Shown here piece after piece: positions 13,938 through 21,419 of a DNA stretch of 21,967 nucleotides. Location: positions 1-21,967 of the forward strand of contig DATKDT010000151.1 in the NCBI GenBank assembly GCA_035512575.1. The letters run 5' to 3'. The stretch's first letter is position 1, and every line of letters starts with the position of its first letter. The DNA is from JALYRV01 sp035512575 (GTDB taxonomy: Bacteria > Acidobacteriota > Vicinamibacteria > Vicinamibacterales > SCN-69-37). The position numbers and the translations under genes were made by a program. Under the pieces are notes generated by a model. It searched no databases. It was given only the letters and a program-made list of their open reading frames with translations, and was not told the origin of the DNA.

Positions 13938-14023
13938 CCGATGCGCCCCGTCTGAGCATGAAGCTTGCCAGCGGACGCGCTGGGAAACCGGGGACATTCG
14001 GGCCGCGGTGTCCTGCGGCGATG

Positions 14024-14815
14024 TCAGCGACCGTCCTCTATAACGGCGCGCATCGCGTCGTGCAGCCGGCCGTTCGAGGCGAGGATCTCGCCCGTCCGCG
14101 CGCTGAACGCCCCGCCGCCGTACGCGCTGACGCGCCCGCCGGCCTCCTCGACGATCAGCGCGCCGGCCGCGATGTCCCATCGATTGAGCCGCGACTCGTA
14201 GAAGCCATCGAGGCGCCCCGCGGCGACGTACGCCAGGTCGAGCGCCGCGGAGCCGAAGCGGCGGACGGCGCGCGACACGCCGAGGAACCGGCCGAAGAGC
14301 GCCACCGGGCCGGCGCGATCCTCCTGAATCGAATACGGAAATCCGGTGCACACGACGGCGTCGATGAGCGCGTCCGTGGCGGACACCCGCAGCGGCTCGC
14401 CGTTCAGCCACGCGCCGACGCCGCGCTCGGCGGTGTAGAGCTCCCGCCGCGTGGGGTCGTAGATCGCGGCCACCTGCGCCACGCCGTCGACTTCGAGCGC
14501 CAGCGACGCACAGAAGAACGGAATGCCGTGCGCGAAGTTGGTCGTGCCGTCGATCGGGTCGAACACCCATTCGTGCGACGCGCCCGCCGCGCCGCCCTGC
14601 CCCATCTCCTCGGCCACCACCGCATGCGAGGGAAAGCGCTCCGCGACGAGCGCGCGGAACATCTGCTCCACCGCGACGTCCGCCTCGGTGACGATGTCGA
14701 TGGCGCCTTTCTTGTCGATGCGAAGACCGGATCGGAAAAAGGAGAGCTGGATGCGGCCCGCCTCGAGCACGGCCTCGATGGCGGTGGAAAGGAGGAGCGG
14801 ATTAGGGGCCTGCAA
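14024..14815 (-). CDS. suhB: Inositol monophosphatase family protein
   Basis: 263 residues, TTG start at 14815, overlapping the end of the upstream anti-sigma-type gene by 14 nt. The metal sites of the family are all present: E70 (VVAEE), D86-P87-I88-D89-G90-T91-T92 in WVFDPIDGTTNF, and a later Asp in NRWDIAAGALIVEEAGG. These Li-sensitive phosphatases hydrolyse inositol-1-phosphate or related sugar phosphates with Mg2+; in some bacteria SuhB also acts in rRNA antitermination. The length is normal. The TTG codon and the overlap suggest that its translation is coupled to the ATPase. The symbol suhB is by family, the exact substrate is open (histidinol or fructose-bis-phosphatase activity is less likely). 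Confidence 0.9.
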   Translation of the reverse strand: MQAPNPLLLSTAIEAVLEAGRIQLSFFRSGLRIDKKGAIDIVTEADVAVEQMFRALVAERFPSHAVVAEEMGQGGAAGASHEWVFDPIDGTTNFAHGIPFFCASLALEVDGVAQVAAIYDPTRRELYTAERGVGAWLNGEPLRVSATDALIDAVVCTGFPYSIQEDRAGPVALFGRFLGVSRAVRRFGSAALDLAYVAAGRLDGFYESRLNRWDIAAGALIVEEAGGRVSAYGGGAFSARTGEILASNGRLHDAMRAVIEDGR

Positions 14816-15242
14816 GTTTCTTGACCATCCGCACTTCCATCCCGCCTTCGGGATGCCGCGCCAGCGTCACATCGTCCATGAAACTGCGCATGAAAAAGAT
14901 GCCGCGGCCGCTCGACTTGAGCATGTTCTCGGGGGCGAGCGGATCGGCGAGCGCGTCGGGGTCGAACCCGGGCCCCTGATCGCGCACGCTGACGGTGAGC
15001 TCGGTCGGCGCGTCGCGCGGCGTGAAGGCGAACTCGACCATCACGAACTTGCCGGCCTCTTCCTGGTTGCCGTGCTTGATCGCGTTGATGACCGATTCCC
15101 GGACGGCGACACTCACCCAATGCGTGGCATCCTCGTCGAAACCGGCGATCGCGGACAGGCGGTCGCTGACGAGCTGCACGACGTCGAGCATGTCGAACGA
15201 GCTGTGCATCCGTAGCCGGACCACGTGGCTGTCGAAACTCAT
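14802..15242 (-). CDS. Anti-sigma-factor-type serine kinase / GHKL ATPase (RsbW-like)
   Basis: 146 residues. The frame opens earlier, but ATG 15242 is preferred: the upstream residues are Ile-rich and come from the AT-rich promoter. Bergerat-fold motifs: N box with E49 and N53 (RESVINAIKHGN), G1 box DQGPGF (D88, G90, G92), G2 box SGRGIFFMR at 111-119. This size and order fit HATPase_c_2 kinases such as RsbW/SpoIIAB, which bind a sigma factor and phosphorylate a STAS anti-anti-sigma protein. No STAS, sigma or PP2C partner lies in the window, so it is an orphan here. It starts 23 bp from the divergent aroA gene. Confidence 0.88.
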   Translation of the reverse strand: MSFDSHVVRLRMHSSFDMLDVVQLVSDRLSAIAGFDEDATHWVSVAVRESVINAIKHGNQEEAGKFVMVEFAFTPRDAPTELTVSVRDQGPGFDPDALADPLAPENMLKSSGRGIFFMRSFMDDVTLARHPEGGMEVRMVKKLAGP

Positions 15243-15253
15243 GCGGAGGGGAA

Positions 15254-15261
15254 TAATAATA
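15254..15261. promoter_or_regulatory. Shared AT-rich -10 element for divergent rsbW-like and aroA genes
   Basis: The 23 bp between the two start codons contain TAATAATA. On the plus strand AATAAT (15255-15260) ends 5 nt before the aroA GTG; on the minus strand TATTAT (15261-15256) ends 13 nt before the ATG at 15242. Both transcripts would be leaderless or nearly so. Confidence 0.4.
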
Positions 15262-15265
15262 CCTC

Positions 15266-16516
15266 GTGCGCCCACTTCTCGGCCGCTTCACGGTTCCCGG
15301 CGACAAATCGATCTCGCACCGCTATGTGCTGATGGCGGCGCTTGCCCACGGCCGGAGCCGCATCGGCGGCCTTGCGCCCGGGCAGGACGTGCGATCGACG
15401 ATGTCGTGTCTAGAGACGCTGGGCGCCAGGATTACGTTCGCGGGCGAGGACGGGCTCGACGTCGAGGGGCGCGGGCCCGACGCCCTGCGTGCGCCGTCCG
15501 TGACGCTCGACGCCGGCAACTCGGGCACGACACTGCGGCTGCTTGCGGGGGTGCTGGCGGCCCGGCCCTTCCAGTCGCGGCTGACCGGCGACGCGTCGCT
15601 GTCGCGGCGGCCGATGGAGCGCGTAGCCGCGCCGCTGCGCGCGATGGGCGCGCGCGTCACCACCGTGGACGGACACGCGCCGGTCACGATCGACGGCGGC
15701 GCGCTGTCGCCCCTGGCGTATGTGAGTCCCGTCGCCAGCGCGCAGGTCAAGAGCGCGGTGCTGCTGGCCGGCCTGCAGACGCGCGGGCGCACTTCGGTCT
15801 CGGAACCGGCCCCGACGCGCGACCACACCGAGCGCGCGCTCCGCGCCTTCGGCGCCAGCGTTGACGCCCGCCCCGGCTTCGCGGCGCTCGACGGACTTCA
15901 GCCGCTGGCGGCGCAGACGCTGGACGTGCCCGGCGACCCCTCGTCGGCGGCGGCATGGGCGGCGGCGGCCGCGAGCGTCCCCGGCTCCGCCATCGAGATC
16001 GAAGGGGTCGCGCTGAATCCCGGGCGCATCGGATTCGTGCAGGCGCTCGCCCGCGCCGGCGTCGACATCACCGTCGATGCGCGCGGCGAGCAGGCGCACG
16101 AACCGGTCGGCGCCATCCGGGTGGCCTTCGGTACGCCGGCGTTCTTCGAAGTGCTGCCCGCCGACGTGCCGTCGATCATCGACGAGCTGCCCGTGCTCGC
16201 GGCCATGGCCGCGCGGCGCGGCGGCATGCGCGTGACCGGCGCGTCGGAGCTGCGCGTGAAGGAGAGCGACCGCATCCGCGAGATCGTCGCGGGTCTTCGC
16301 GCCTTCGGCGCCGAGGCCGAGGAGCTGGCCGACGGCTTCGAGATCGGGCCCGCCACCCTCACGCCGGCCGTCGTCGACGCGCACGACGACCACCGGCTCG
16401 CCATGGCCTTCGCCATTGCGGCGCTTGGCGCGCCCGGCACGCGCATCGACGGCGCCTCGGTCGTCGACGTGTCGTATCCGGGCTTTCTCGACCTGCTCGC
16501 GGCGCGCACCTCGTGA
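15266..16516 (+). CDS. aroA: 3-phosphoshikimate 1-carboxyvinyltransferase (EPSP synthase)
   Basis: 416 residues, GTG start at 15266. It joins phosphoenolpyruvate to shikimate-3-phosphate in the cytoplasm, step six of the shikimate pathway. Motifs: PGDKSISHR (11-19), DAGNSGTTLR for PEP binding, GDASLSRRPM, LNPGR, DVPSIIDELPVL with the catalytic Asp, LRVKESDRI and HDDHRLAMAFAI near the end. The GDKSISHR form resembles Bacillus/Agrobacterium-type rather than E. coli-type enzymes. The reading frame is complete. It overlaps aroK by 4 nt (GTGA at 16513-16516), so the two pathway enzymes are co-expressed, although the kinase acts one step earlier. Confidence 0.97.
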   Translation: MRPLLGRFTVPGDKSISHRYVLMAALAHGRSRIGGLAPGQDVRSTMSCLETLGARITFAGEDGLDVEGRGPDALRAPSVTLDAGNSGTTLRLLAGVLAARPFQSRLTGDASLSRRPMERVAAPLRAMGARVTTVDGHAPVTIDGGALSPLAYVSPVASAQVKSAVLLAGLQTRGRTSVSEPAPTRDHTERALRAFGASVDARPGFAALDGLQPLAAQTLDVPGDPSSAAAWAAAAASVPGSAIEIEGVALNPGRIGFVQALARAGVDITVDARGEQAHEPVGAIRVAFGTPAFFEVLPADVPSIIDELPVLAAMAARRGGMRVTGASELRVKESDRIREIVAGLRAFGAEAEELADGFEIGPATLTPAVVDAHDDHRLAMAFAIAALGAPGTRIDGASVVDVSYPGFLDLLAARTS

Positions 16517-17016
16517 CGGCCGACAAGATCTATCTGGTCGGGTTCATGGCCGCCGGCAAGACCACGGTGGCCACGCACCTGGCGGCGCGGCTCGACTGGC
16601 AGGTCGAGGACATCGACCTGCTGATCGAGTCGCGCGAGCGGCAGACGGTGGCCGATATCTTCGCGCGCCAGGGCGAAGCGTACTTCCGCGCCCTCGAGCG
16701 TGAGATGCTCAGGCTCGTGCTGCCGCTCCGCCATGCCGTCATCGCCACCGGAGGCGGCACGTTCGCCGACCCCGACAACCGGGCGGCGATCAAGCTCGAT
16801 GGCGTGTCGGTGTGGCTCGACGTCCCGCTCGAGCATCTGATCGCGCGCGTGCCGTCCGACGGCCGGCGTCCGCTCGCGGCCGACCGTGAGCAGTTCGCGC
16901 AGCTCTATGCCGCCCGTGCCGCGACGTACGCGCTGGCGGATGTACGGGTGGCCTGCGGCGACGCGCCCGCCGCCGACATCGCGGATCGCGTGATCGACGC
17001 GCTGAGGCCCTTCTAG
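16513..17016 (+). CDS. aroK: Shikimate kinase
   Basis: 167 residues, GTG start overlapping the aroA stop. It phosphorylates shikimate with ATP, giving the substrate of AroA. Walker A is GFMAAGKTT (10-18); the shikimate site has D33 and D35 (EDIDLLIE), R59 in YFRALE, and the GGG at 80-82 (ATGGGTF). The lid motif GRRPL follows near residue 116. All expected residues of the AroK/AroL family are present and the length is typical. The TAG stop overlaps the GTG of the next gene by one base. Confidence 0.95.
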   Translation: MTADKIYLVGFMAAGKTTVATHLAARLDWQVEDIDLLIESRERQTVADIFARQGEAYFRALEREMLRLVLPLRHAVIATGGGTFADPDNRAAIKLDGVSVWLDVPLEHLIARVPSDGRRPLAADREQFAQLYAARAATYALADVRVACGDAPAADIADRVIDALRPF

Positions 17017-17765
17017 TGCGTGTGCTGATCCTGAGCGACCTGCATGCCAACCTCCCGGCCTCCGAGGCCGTGATGGAGGACGCGGCCGCGCGCGGCTGGG
17101 ATCAGGCATTGGTGCTGGGCGATCTGGTCGGCTACGGCGCCGATCCCGAGGCGGTCATCGATCTCGTGCGCGCCCTGCCTAACTCGACGGTGATTCGCGG
17201 CAACCACGACAAGGTGGCCGCCGGCATCGACGACCCTGCCGATTTCAACCACGTCGCGCGTCAGGCGGCCGAATGGACCGCCGCGCGGCTCGACGCCGAT
17301 CGGTCGGACTACCTGCGGGCGCTGCCGCGCGGACCTCTCTCGATCGCCGGCCTGGGGATCGATGTCGCCATCTGCCATGGCGCGCCGTTCGACGAGGACC
17401 ACTACATCTTCGACACCGGCGATGCGTCACGGGCGCTCGACACATCGGAGGCCGCGTTGATCTTCTGCGGCCATACGCACGTGCAGATTGCGTTTCGCGA
17501 GATGGCCGACGGCGGAGGGCGCATCGTGACGCCGCTCGACGCCGACACGATCGACGCCGGCGGCAGCGTGCGGACGCTGGTCAATCCCGGCTCCGTGGGC
17601 CAGCCGCGCGACGGCGACCCGCGCGCCGCCTACGCCATGTTCGACACGGACACGCGCACGGTCCAGATGCATCGCGTCGCGTACGACATCGCGGAAGCCC
17701 AGCAACGCATCCGCGAGGCGGGTCTGCACCCGAATCTCGCGGAGCGGTTGTCGGTCGGGCGATAG
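17016..17765 (+). CDS. Calcineurin-like metallophosphoesterase
   Basis: 249 residues, GTG start sharing one base with the aroK stop. Metal-binding motifs are complete and in order: SDLHAN (D8, H10), GDLVGYGADP (D36), RGNHD (N63, H64), ICHGAPF (H121) and CGHTHVQ (H153, H155). Two-metal phosphoesterases of this short, cytosolic type (MJ0936/YfcE-like) hydrolyse phosphodiesters or phosphomonoesters of unknown physiological substrate. GYGADPEAV is a frequent feature of the subgroup. The operon position with aroA-aroK is probably a matter of shared expression and not of pathway. Converges on the end of the ccm operon. Confidence 0.9.
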   Translation: MRVLILSDLHANLPASEAVMEDAAARGWDQALVLGDLVGYGADPEAVIDLVRALPNSTVIRGNHDKVAAGIDDPADFNHVARQAAEWTAARLDADRSDYLRALPRGPLSIAGLGIDVAICHGAPFDEDHYIFDTGDASRALDTSEAALIFCGHTHVQIAFREMADGGGRIVTPLDADTIDAGGSVRTLVNPGSVGQPRDGDPRAAYAMFDTDTRTVQMHRVAYDIAEAQQRIREAGLHPNLAERLSVGR

Positions 17766-17781
17766 CCCGATGGATAATGCT

Positions 17782-17802
17782 ATTTACAATTTACGATTTA
17801 CA
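17782..17802 (+). repeat. Three heptamer units ATTTACA/ATTTACG/ATTTACA overlapping the 3' end of the small membrane protein gene
   Basis: Units at 17782-17788, 17789-17795, 17796-17802. Read on the minus strand they encode the last residues (NVNRKL) and the TAA stop of the 51-residue membrane protein. The unit is shared with 11534-11547. The 18 nt between it and the metallophosphoesterase stop at 17765 hold nothing else. Confidence 0.8.
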
Positions 17803-17939
17803 TTTCTCGATCTTTTCATCTCCGCAGACGCCTGCGCGTCGCGCGCGGCGCGCGTGCCGAGGATCCAGCCGATCACGATGCCGAGCAGCAGGACGGCCGG
17901 GATGAAGATGAAGTGCGAGGCCGGCATCGACGCGATCAT
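17784..17939 (-). CDS. Small single-TM membrane protein following ccmD
   Basis: 51 residues, ATG 17939 overlapping the ccmD TGA by 4 nt (ATGA). A short N-terminus (MIASMPASHF) leads into one TM helix, FIFIPAVLLLGIVIGWILG, followed by TRAARDAQASAEMKR, a charged cytoplasmic tail. The last residues NVNRKL and the stop come from the AT-rich heptamer array at 17782-17802, so the native C-terminus was probably different or longer. Not CcmE: no periplasmic domain or haem-binding His. As the last gene of the ccm operon it might be a small subunit or chaperone of the haem exporter, but that rests on position only. Too small for most gene callers, but the coupling makes it credible. Confidence 0.65.
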   Translation of the reverse strand: MIASMPASHFIFIPAVLLLGIVIGWILGTRAARDAQASAEMKRSRNVNRKL

Positions 17940-18220
17940 GGCTGGCGCGGCTCCGGACCGGGCCGCTCGTTGATGCGGGATCGCAGCGCGGCCATCTCGA
18001 GCTCCACGCGCGCCTGTCGGCGGCGCAGCGACCACACGTAGCCGATCAGGATCAGCCACACGATCGCATAGGCCGCCATCACCATCGGCGCGGCGGGCAG
18101 CTGTTCGAGGCCGTGCTCCGCCGGGTCCACGGGCACGAAGTCGTCGGTCTGCTGCGCCAGCAGGACGGCCGGCGCCAACGCGGCGCACAGCAGCGCGGCG
18201 GCGGTTTTCAGGATTTGCAT
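17936..18220 (-). CDS. ccmD: CcmD family protein (haem exporter accessory)
   Basis: 94 residues, ATG 18220 sharing one base with the ccmC stop (TGATG). An N-terminal hydrophobic stretch (ILKTAAALLCAALAPAVLLA) resembles a signal peptide, followed by an acidic linker and one TM helix, MAAYAIVWLILIGYVWSL (about 48-65), then a basic RRRQARVELEMAAL coiled segment. CcmD proteins hold CcmC and haem-loaded CcmE near the CcmAB transporter. This one is longer than the ~60-residue proteobacterial form because of the extra exported N-terminal part. Identification rests on the TM-plus-basic-helix pattern and the place after ccmC. Confidence 0.75.
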   Translation of the reverse strand: MQILKTAAALLCAALAPAVLLAQQTDDFVPVDPAEHGLEQLPAAPMVMAAYAIVWLILIGYVWSLRRRQARVELEMAALRSRINERPGPEPRQP

Positions 18221-18879
18221 CAGTCAGCTCCGATCTCGAAGTGCAGCTCGTCGAGCGCGCCGCGCTGCTCCTCGAGCTTCACGCGCGCCGCAAGAAACGC
18301 GGCATATAAAAGAAGATACGCGACGACGCAGAACCAGAACGCCTCGCGCATGCCCGGCTGCAGGCTCGGCACGACGTTCGTGCTCGGATGCACGGTCCGC
18401 CAGATGTTGACCGACCAGTAGACGAACGGCACGTTTGCCATGCCGAACAGCGCCACGGCCGACGACAGCGTCTCGGAGCCGGGGCCGCCGTATTTTCGCA
18501 GCAGCAGGAACGCAACGAAGATCAGCCACATCACCAGCGTGATGGTCAGCCGCGCGTCCCACTGCCACCACACGCCCCAGGCCTTGCGCGCCCAGATGGG
18601 CCCGGTCAGCAGCACGATGGCCCCGAAGATCACGACCAGCTCGCCCGCGGCGGCCGAGATCCGGTCCGCGCGGGCGCTGCGGCGGAACAGGTAGACGCCG
18701 CCCGCGATCCCGCTGACGAAGGCCGTGATGAACATCACGAACGCCGCGGGCACGTGGAAATAGAAGATCTTCTGAATCAGCCCCATCGTGGCTTCCTGCG
18801 GGGCGCGCATGATCATCCAGGGCGCCGCGGCGAACATCAGGGCGGCGGCCAGCAGGGCGAGGTTCATCATCATCTTCAT
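18220..18879 (-). CDS. ccmC: Cytochrome c biogenesis protein CcmC, haem handling protein
   Basis: 219 residues from ATG 18879, overlapping the ccmB stop by 4 nt (ATGA). Although the frame is open further upstream, this start gives the usual first TM. Six TM segments; the tryptophan-rich haem motif is WGVWWQWD at 101-108 between TM segments 3 and 4. H42 (FYFHVP) and H164 (WRTVHP) match the two periplasmic axial haem ligands of the family. CcmC takes haem from the membrane and loads it on CcmE. ccmE and ccmF are not in the window, so they must be elsewhere, perhaps upstream beyond 21967. Confidence 0.95.
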   Translation of the reverse strand: MKMMMNLALLAAALMFAAAPWMIMRAPQEATMGLIQKIFYFHVPAAFVMFITAFVSGIAGGVYLFRRSARADRISAAAGELVVIFGAIVLLTGPIWARKAWGVWWQWDARLTITLVMWLIFVAFLLLRKYGGPGSETLSSAVALFGMANVPFVYWSVNIWRTVHPSTNVVPSLQPGMREAFWFCVVAYLLLYAAFLAARVKLEEQRGALDELHFEIGAD

Positions 18880-19562
18880 TCTTCCATGACGGCTTCGAAC
18901 GTCCAGAGCGCGAGCGTGAGGAACACGGCGTCGAAGGCGACGAGCACGCCGATCCACAGCCTGGCCGTCTCCCAGTCGGACCCGGCCGGCTCGAGCAGGG
19001 CCGACGTCGCCCGCACGCCGGCAATCAACACCGGCACCGTCATCGGATACAGCAGCACCGGCAGCAGGACGTCGCGGCTGCGCGAGCGGCCCAGCATGGC
19101 CGCGAACAGCGTGCCGACCGCCGCGTAGCCGGTGATGCCGAGCAGGATAACAGCGGCGAGGCCCGGAAACGAGCGGATGACGGCCTGGTCGAAGAGAAAG
19201 CCGGTGAACGGCAGCAGCAGCGCCCCCACCGCCGACATCAGCATGATCACGCCGAGGAGCTTGCCGAGATAGACCGCCGGCCGCTCGATGGGCGCGAGCA
19301 GCAGCGTGCGCAGCGTGTCGTGCGCGCGCTCGCGCTCGAACAGCCGGCCCAGGCTGAGCGTGCCCGAGAAGGCGATGCCGATCCAGAGCACGCCCGCGGC
19401 GACGCCCTCGGGCGCGCGGCCCTCCGTCACGAGGCTGAACCCGAACACCAGCACGCAGGCGACGGCAAAAAACGTGGCGGTCGCGATGATCTCGCGGCTG
19501 CGCGCCTCGATCGTGAAGTCCTTGCGCGCGATGAGCCAGGCGGCTCTCAGGACGGCGCTCAC
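18876..19562 (-). CDS. ccmB: Haem exporter permease CcmB
   Basis: 228 residues from GTG 19562, overlapping the ccmA stop by 4 nt; a longer frame exists but its N-terminus is Arg/Ala-rich and lies inside ccmA. Six predicted TM segments, with the family's FERERAHDTLRTLLLAPIERPAVYLGK cytoplasmic region (residues ~75-105 in part) that contacts the ATPase, and the P-x-x-x-P-V-L-I pattern in YPMTVPVLIAG. CcmB forms the membrane part of the CcmAB transporter needed to release haem-CcmE from CcmC. Length is typical. Confidence 0.93.
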   Translation of the reverse strand: MSAVLRAAWLIARKDFTIEARSREIIATATFFAVACVLVFGFSLVTEGRAPEGVAAGVLWIGIAFSGTLSLGRLFERERAHDTLRTLLLAPIERPAVYLGKLLGVIMLMSAVGALLLPFTGFLFDQAVIRSFPGLAAVILLGITGYAAVGTLFAAMLGRSRSRDVLLPVLLYPMTVPVLIAGVRATSALLEPAGSDWETARLWIGVLVAFDAVFLTLALWTFEAVMEE

Positions 19563-20290
19563 CGCGCGCTCCTGTAGCGCTCGCGCAGCGGTCCCGTGCC
19601 CTCGAGCCACGACAGACGCCCCGAGTCGATCATCGCCACCCGTGTCGCGACGCGTTCCGCATGCTCGAAGTCGTGCGACGAAAAGACGATGCAGGCGCCG
19701 GCGTCGCGCGCCGCGGCGAGCCTGGCCACCAGCGACTCGGACGCCGACTCGTCGAGGCCGGTGAACGGCTCGTCGAACAGCAGGATGTCGGGGCCGTGCA
19801 GCAGGGCGCGCTCGATGGCGAGCCGCTGGCGCATGCCGCGCGAAAACGTGCCCACCGGCGCGTCGGCGCGCCGCTCGAGCCCGGCCGCCGCAAGCGCGCC
19901 GGCGACGCGGCTTTCCAGATCCGGCGCCGCGAACAGCCGGCCGAAGAAGATCAGGTTTTCGCGCGCGGAAAGCTCGGGATAGAGCGAGACGTCGTGACCG
20001 AGGACGCCGAACCGGCCGCGGAGTGCCGGCCCCCAGGCGGCGGGACGCCGCCCGTCATAGAGGATATCGCCGGCGGTCGGGCGCGCCAGCGTCGACAGCA
20101 GGTTCAGCAGCGTCGACTTCCCCGCGCCGTTCGGACCGACGAGCGCGAGCGCCTCGCCGCCGCCGCAGGTGAAGCTCACATCGGCGAGCGCGCGCACACG
20201 TCCGTAGCGCCGCGACACGCCCCGCGCCTCGACACGAGCGGTGCGCCCAGCGTCCCCGGACTCCCGAACCTCAGGCCCCCTGTTCGACAT
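19559..20290 (-). CDS. ccmA: ABC transporter ATP-binding protein CcmA
   Basis: 243 residues from ATG 20290, which overlaps the upstream gene by 20 nt; the frame opens earlier but those residues are Arg/Ser-rich and inside the upstream gene. Walker A GPNGAGKST (52-60), Q-loop position around VLGHDVSLYPELSARENL, signature FSRGMRQRLAIERALL (149-164, FSRGM in place of LSGGQ, as is common in CcmA), Walker B ILLFDEPFTGLD (169-180) and H-loop SSHD. Haem exporter ATPase of the CcmAB complex. Context with ccmB and ccmC makes the assignment secure. Confidence 0.93.
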   Translation of the reverse strand: MSNRGPEVRESGDAGRTARVEARGVSRRYGRVRALADVSFTCGGGEALALVGPNGAGKSTLLNLLSTLARPTAGDILYDGRRPAAWGPALRGRFGVLGHDVSLYPELSARENLIFFGRLFAAPDLESRVAGALAAAGLERRADAPVGTFSRGMRQRLAIERALLHGPDILLFDEPFTGLDESASESLVARLAAARDAGACIVFSSHDFEHAERVATRVAMIDSGRLSWLEGTGPLRERYRSAR

Positions 20291-21419
20291 CGAGAGCGGC
20301 GTAGATGTCCTCGAGGCTGGCGACAATGCGGCTTCGCTCGGCGGCGTAGTGCGTCTCGCTGACCGCGCCGCTGCTCCGCCCCTCTTCGAGGGCCGCGAGC
20401 TCGGCGAACCGCGCGGCGCGCGCATCCTGCAGCGCGCGGCGGCCCACCGTGTGCTTCGCCGATTTCGCGGCGAAGCCGATCACGAGCCCGCCGATCATGA
20501 TCGCCACCGCGACGCCGAGTGCCATGAAACGCGGCCAGCGCGGATGATGCGGCAGATTGTCGAACGTGAGCGTCAGCGTCCCGCCGGCCGGAATCGCCGG
20601 ACCGTTGCCCACCTTGAACGGGCGGCCGCCGGCGTCCATGTCGCGCATCGCGGCAAACTGCGGCGACTCCATTGTCACGCCGCCGGTCGTCTCGCCCGCC
20701 GCGGCCAGCGTCGGCAGCGCCGCGGGCAGCGTCTGTTCGATCGTGGCGCGCGCGCCGCGATACGGCAGCTCGTAGGCGATCTGCAGCGCCGTGGTGCCGG
20801 GAGCGAACGGGCCCGTCACCGTCACGCGGTTGCCGCCCACGGTGGCCTGCGCCGTCGATCCCCCGAGCAGCGTCGCTCCGGCCGCGCCGGAGGGCAGATC
20901 AAAAATCAGGGGACCGCCGGCCACCGGCACGCGCGCCGTGTTGACGATGTCGAGCACGTAGAACACATGGAGCGACTCGTCGCCGCGCTCGACGATGAAG
21001 CGGGACTCGCCGCCAAACACGACAACACCCGGTTCAGCGCCCGCCGCGGGCGCCGCCAGCATCACCCGCACGCCGCCCTGAGCAGGCATCGTGATCATCT
21101 GCGACTCGAGCCGCGCGCCGTCGAGGCTCGTCGAGGCCTGCACCCGATCGCCCGGCTTCAGGCCCGTGAACTCGGCGCGGCCCGACGCGTCGGTCGTGCC
21201 CTCCCGGCGCGCCCCGCCGACGGCGATTTCGACTTTCTGATTGGCGACGTTGTTCGTCACCGCTCCGCGCACGACGCGCACGGTCAGGGTACCGGCCGGC
21301 AGCTCGGGCGCCGGCAGCGGAAGGCCCGACATCTGCGACGGATCGGGCATGCCCACCTGGGCGCCGGCGGGCGCGGCGAAGATCGTGAGCGCCATGAGCG
21401 CCGCCGCGAGGTTCGTCAC
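20271..21419 (-). CDS. Membrane-anchored protein with carboxypeptidase-regulatory/CNA_B-like domain in ccm operon
   Basis: 382 residues, GTG 21419 overlapping the upstream stop by 4 nt (GTGA). Signal peptide to about PAGA-Q. An Ig-like fold domain follows (TLTVRVVRG, then GTTDASGRAEFTGLKPGD, the turn typical of carboxypeptidase-regulatory/CNA_B domains), then a second beta-rich region of ~200 residues. One TM helix, FMALGVAVAIMIGGLVIGFAA, lies at about 300-322, followed by a cytoplasmic helical tail with ALEEGRSSGAVSETHY. The tail's L-E-x-G-x-x-S-x-x-x-Y pattern resembles the helical segment of CcmI-like proteins. Likely a periplasmic scaffold for cytochrome c maturation, by position. Not a canonical Ccm subunit. 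Confidence 0.7.
   Translation of the reverse strand: MTNLAAALMALTIFAAPAGAQVGMPDPSQMSGLPLPAPELPAGTLTVRVVRGAVTNNVANQKVEIAVGGARREGTTDASGRAEFTGLKPGDRVQASTSLDGARLESQMITMPAQGGVRVMLAAPAAGAEPGVVVFGGESRFIVERGDESLHVFYVLDIVNTARVPVAGGPLIFDLPSGAAGATLLGGSTAQATVGGNRVTVTGPFAPGTTALQIAYELPYRGARATIEQTLPAALPTLAAAGETTGGVTMESPQFAAMRDMDAGGRPFKVGNGPAIPAGGTLTLTFDNLPHHPRWPRFMALGVAVAIMIGGLVIGFAAKSAKHTVGRRALQDARAARFAELAALEEGRSSGAVSETHYAAERSRIVASLEDIYAALDVEQGA

Noticed and set aside
13993..14014. GGACA...TGTCC hairpin between the inositol monophosphatase stop and the barrel gene
   Set aside because: Only a 5-bp stem with a long GC-rich loop and no T-run; too weak for a terminator call.
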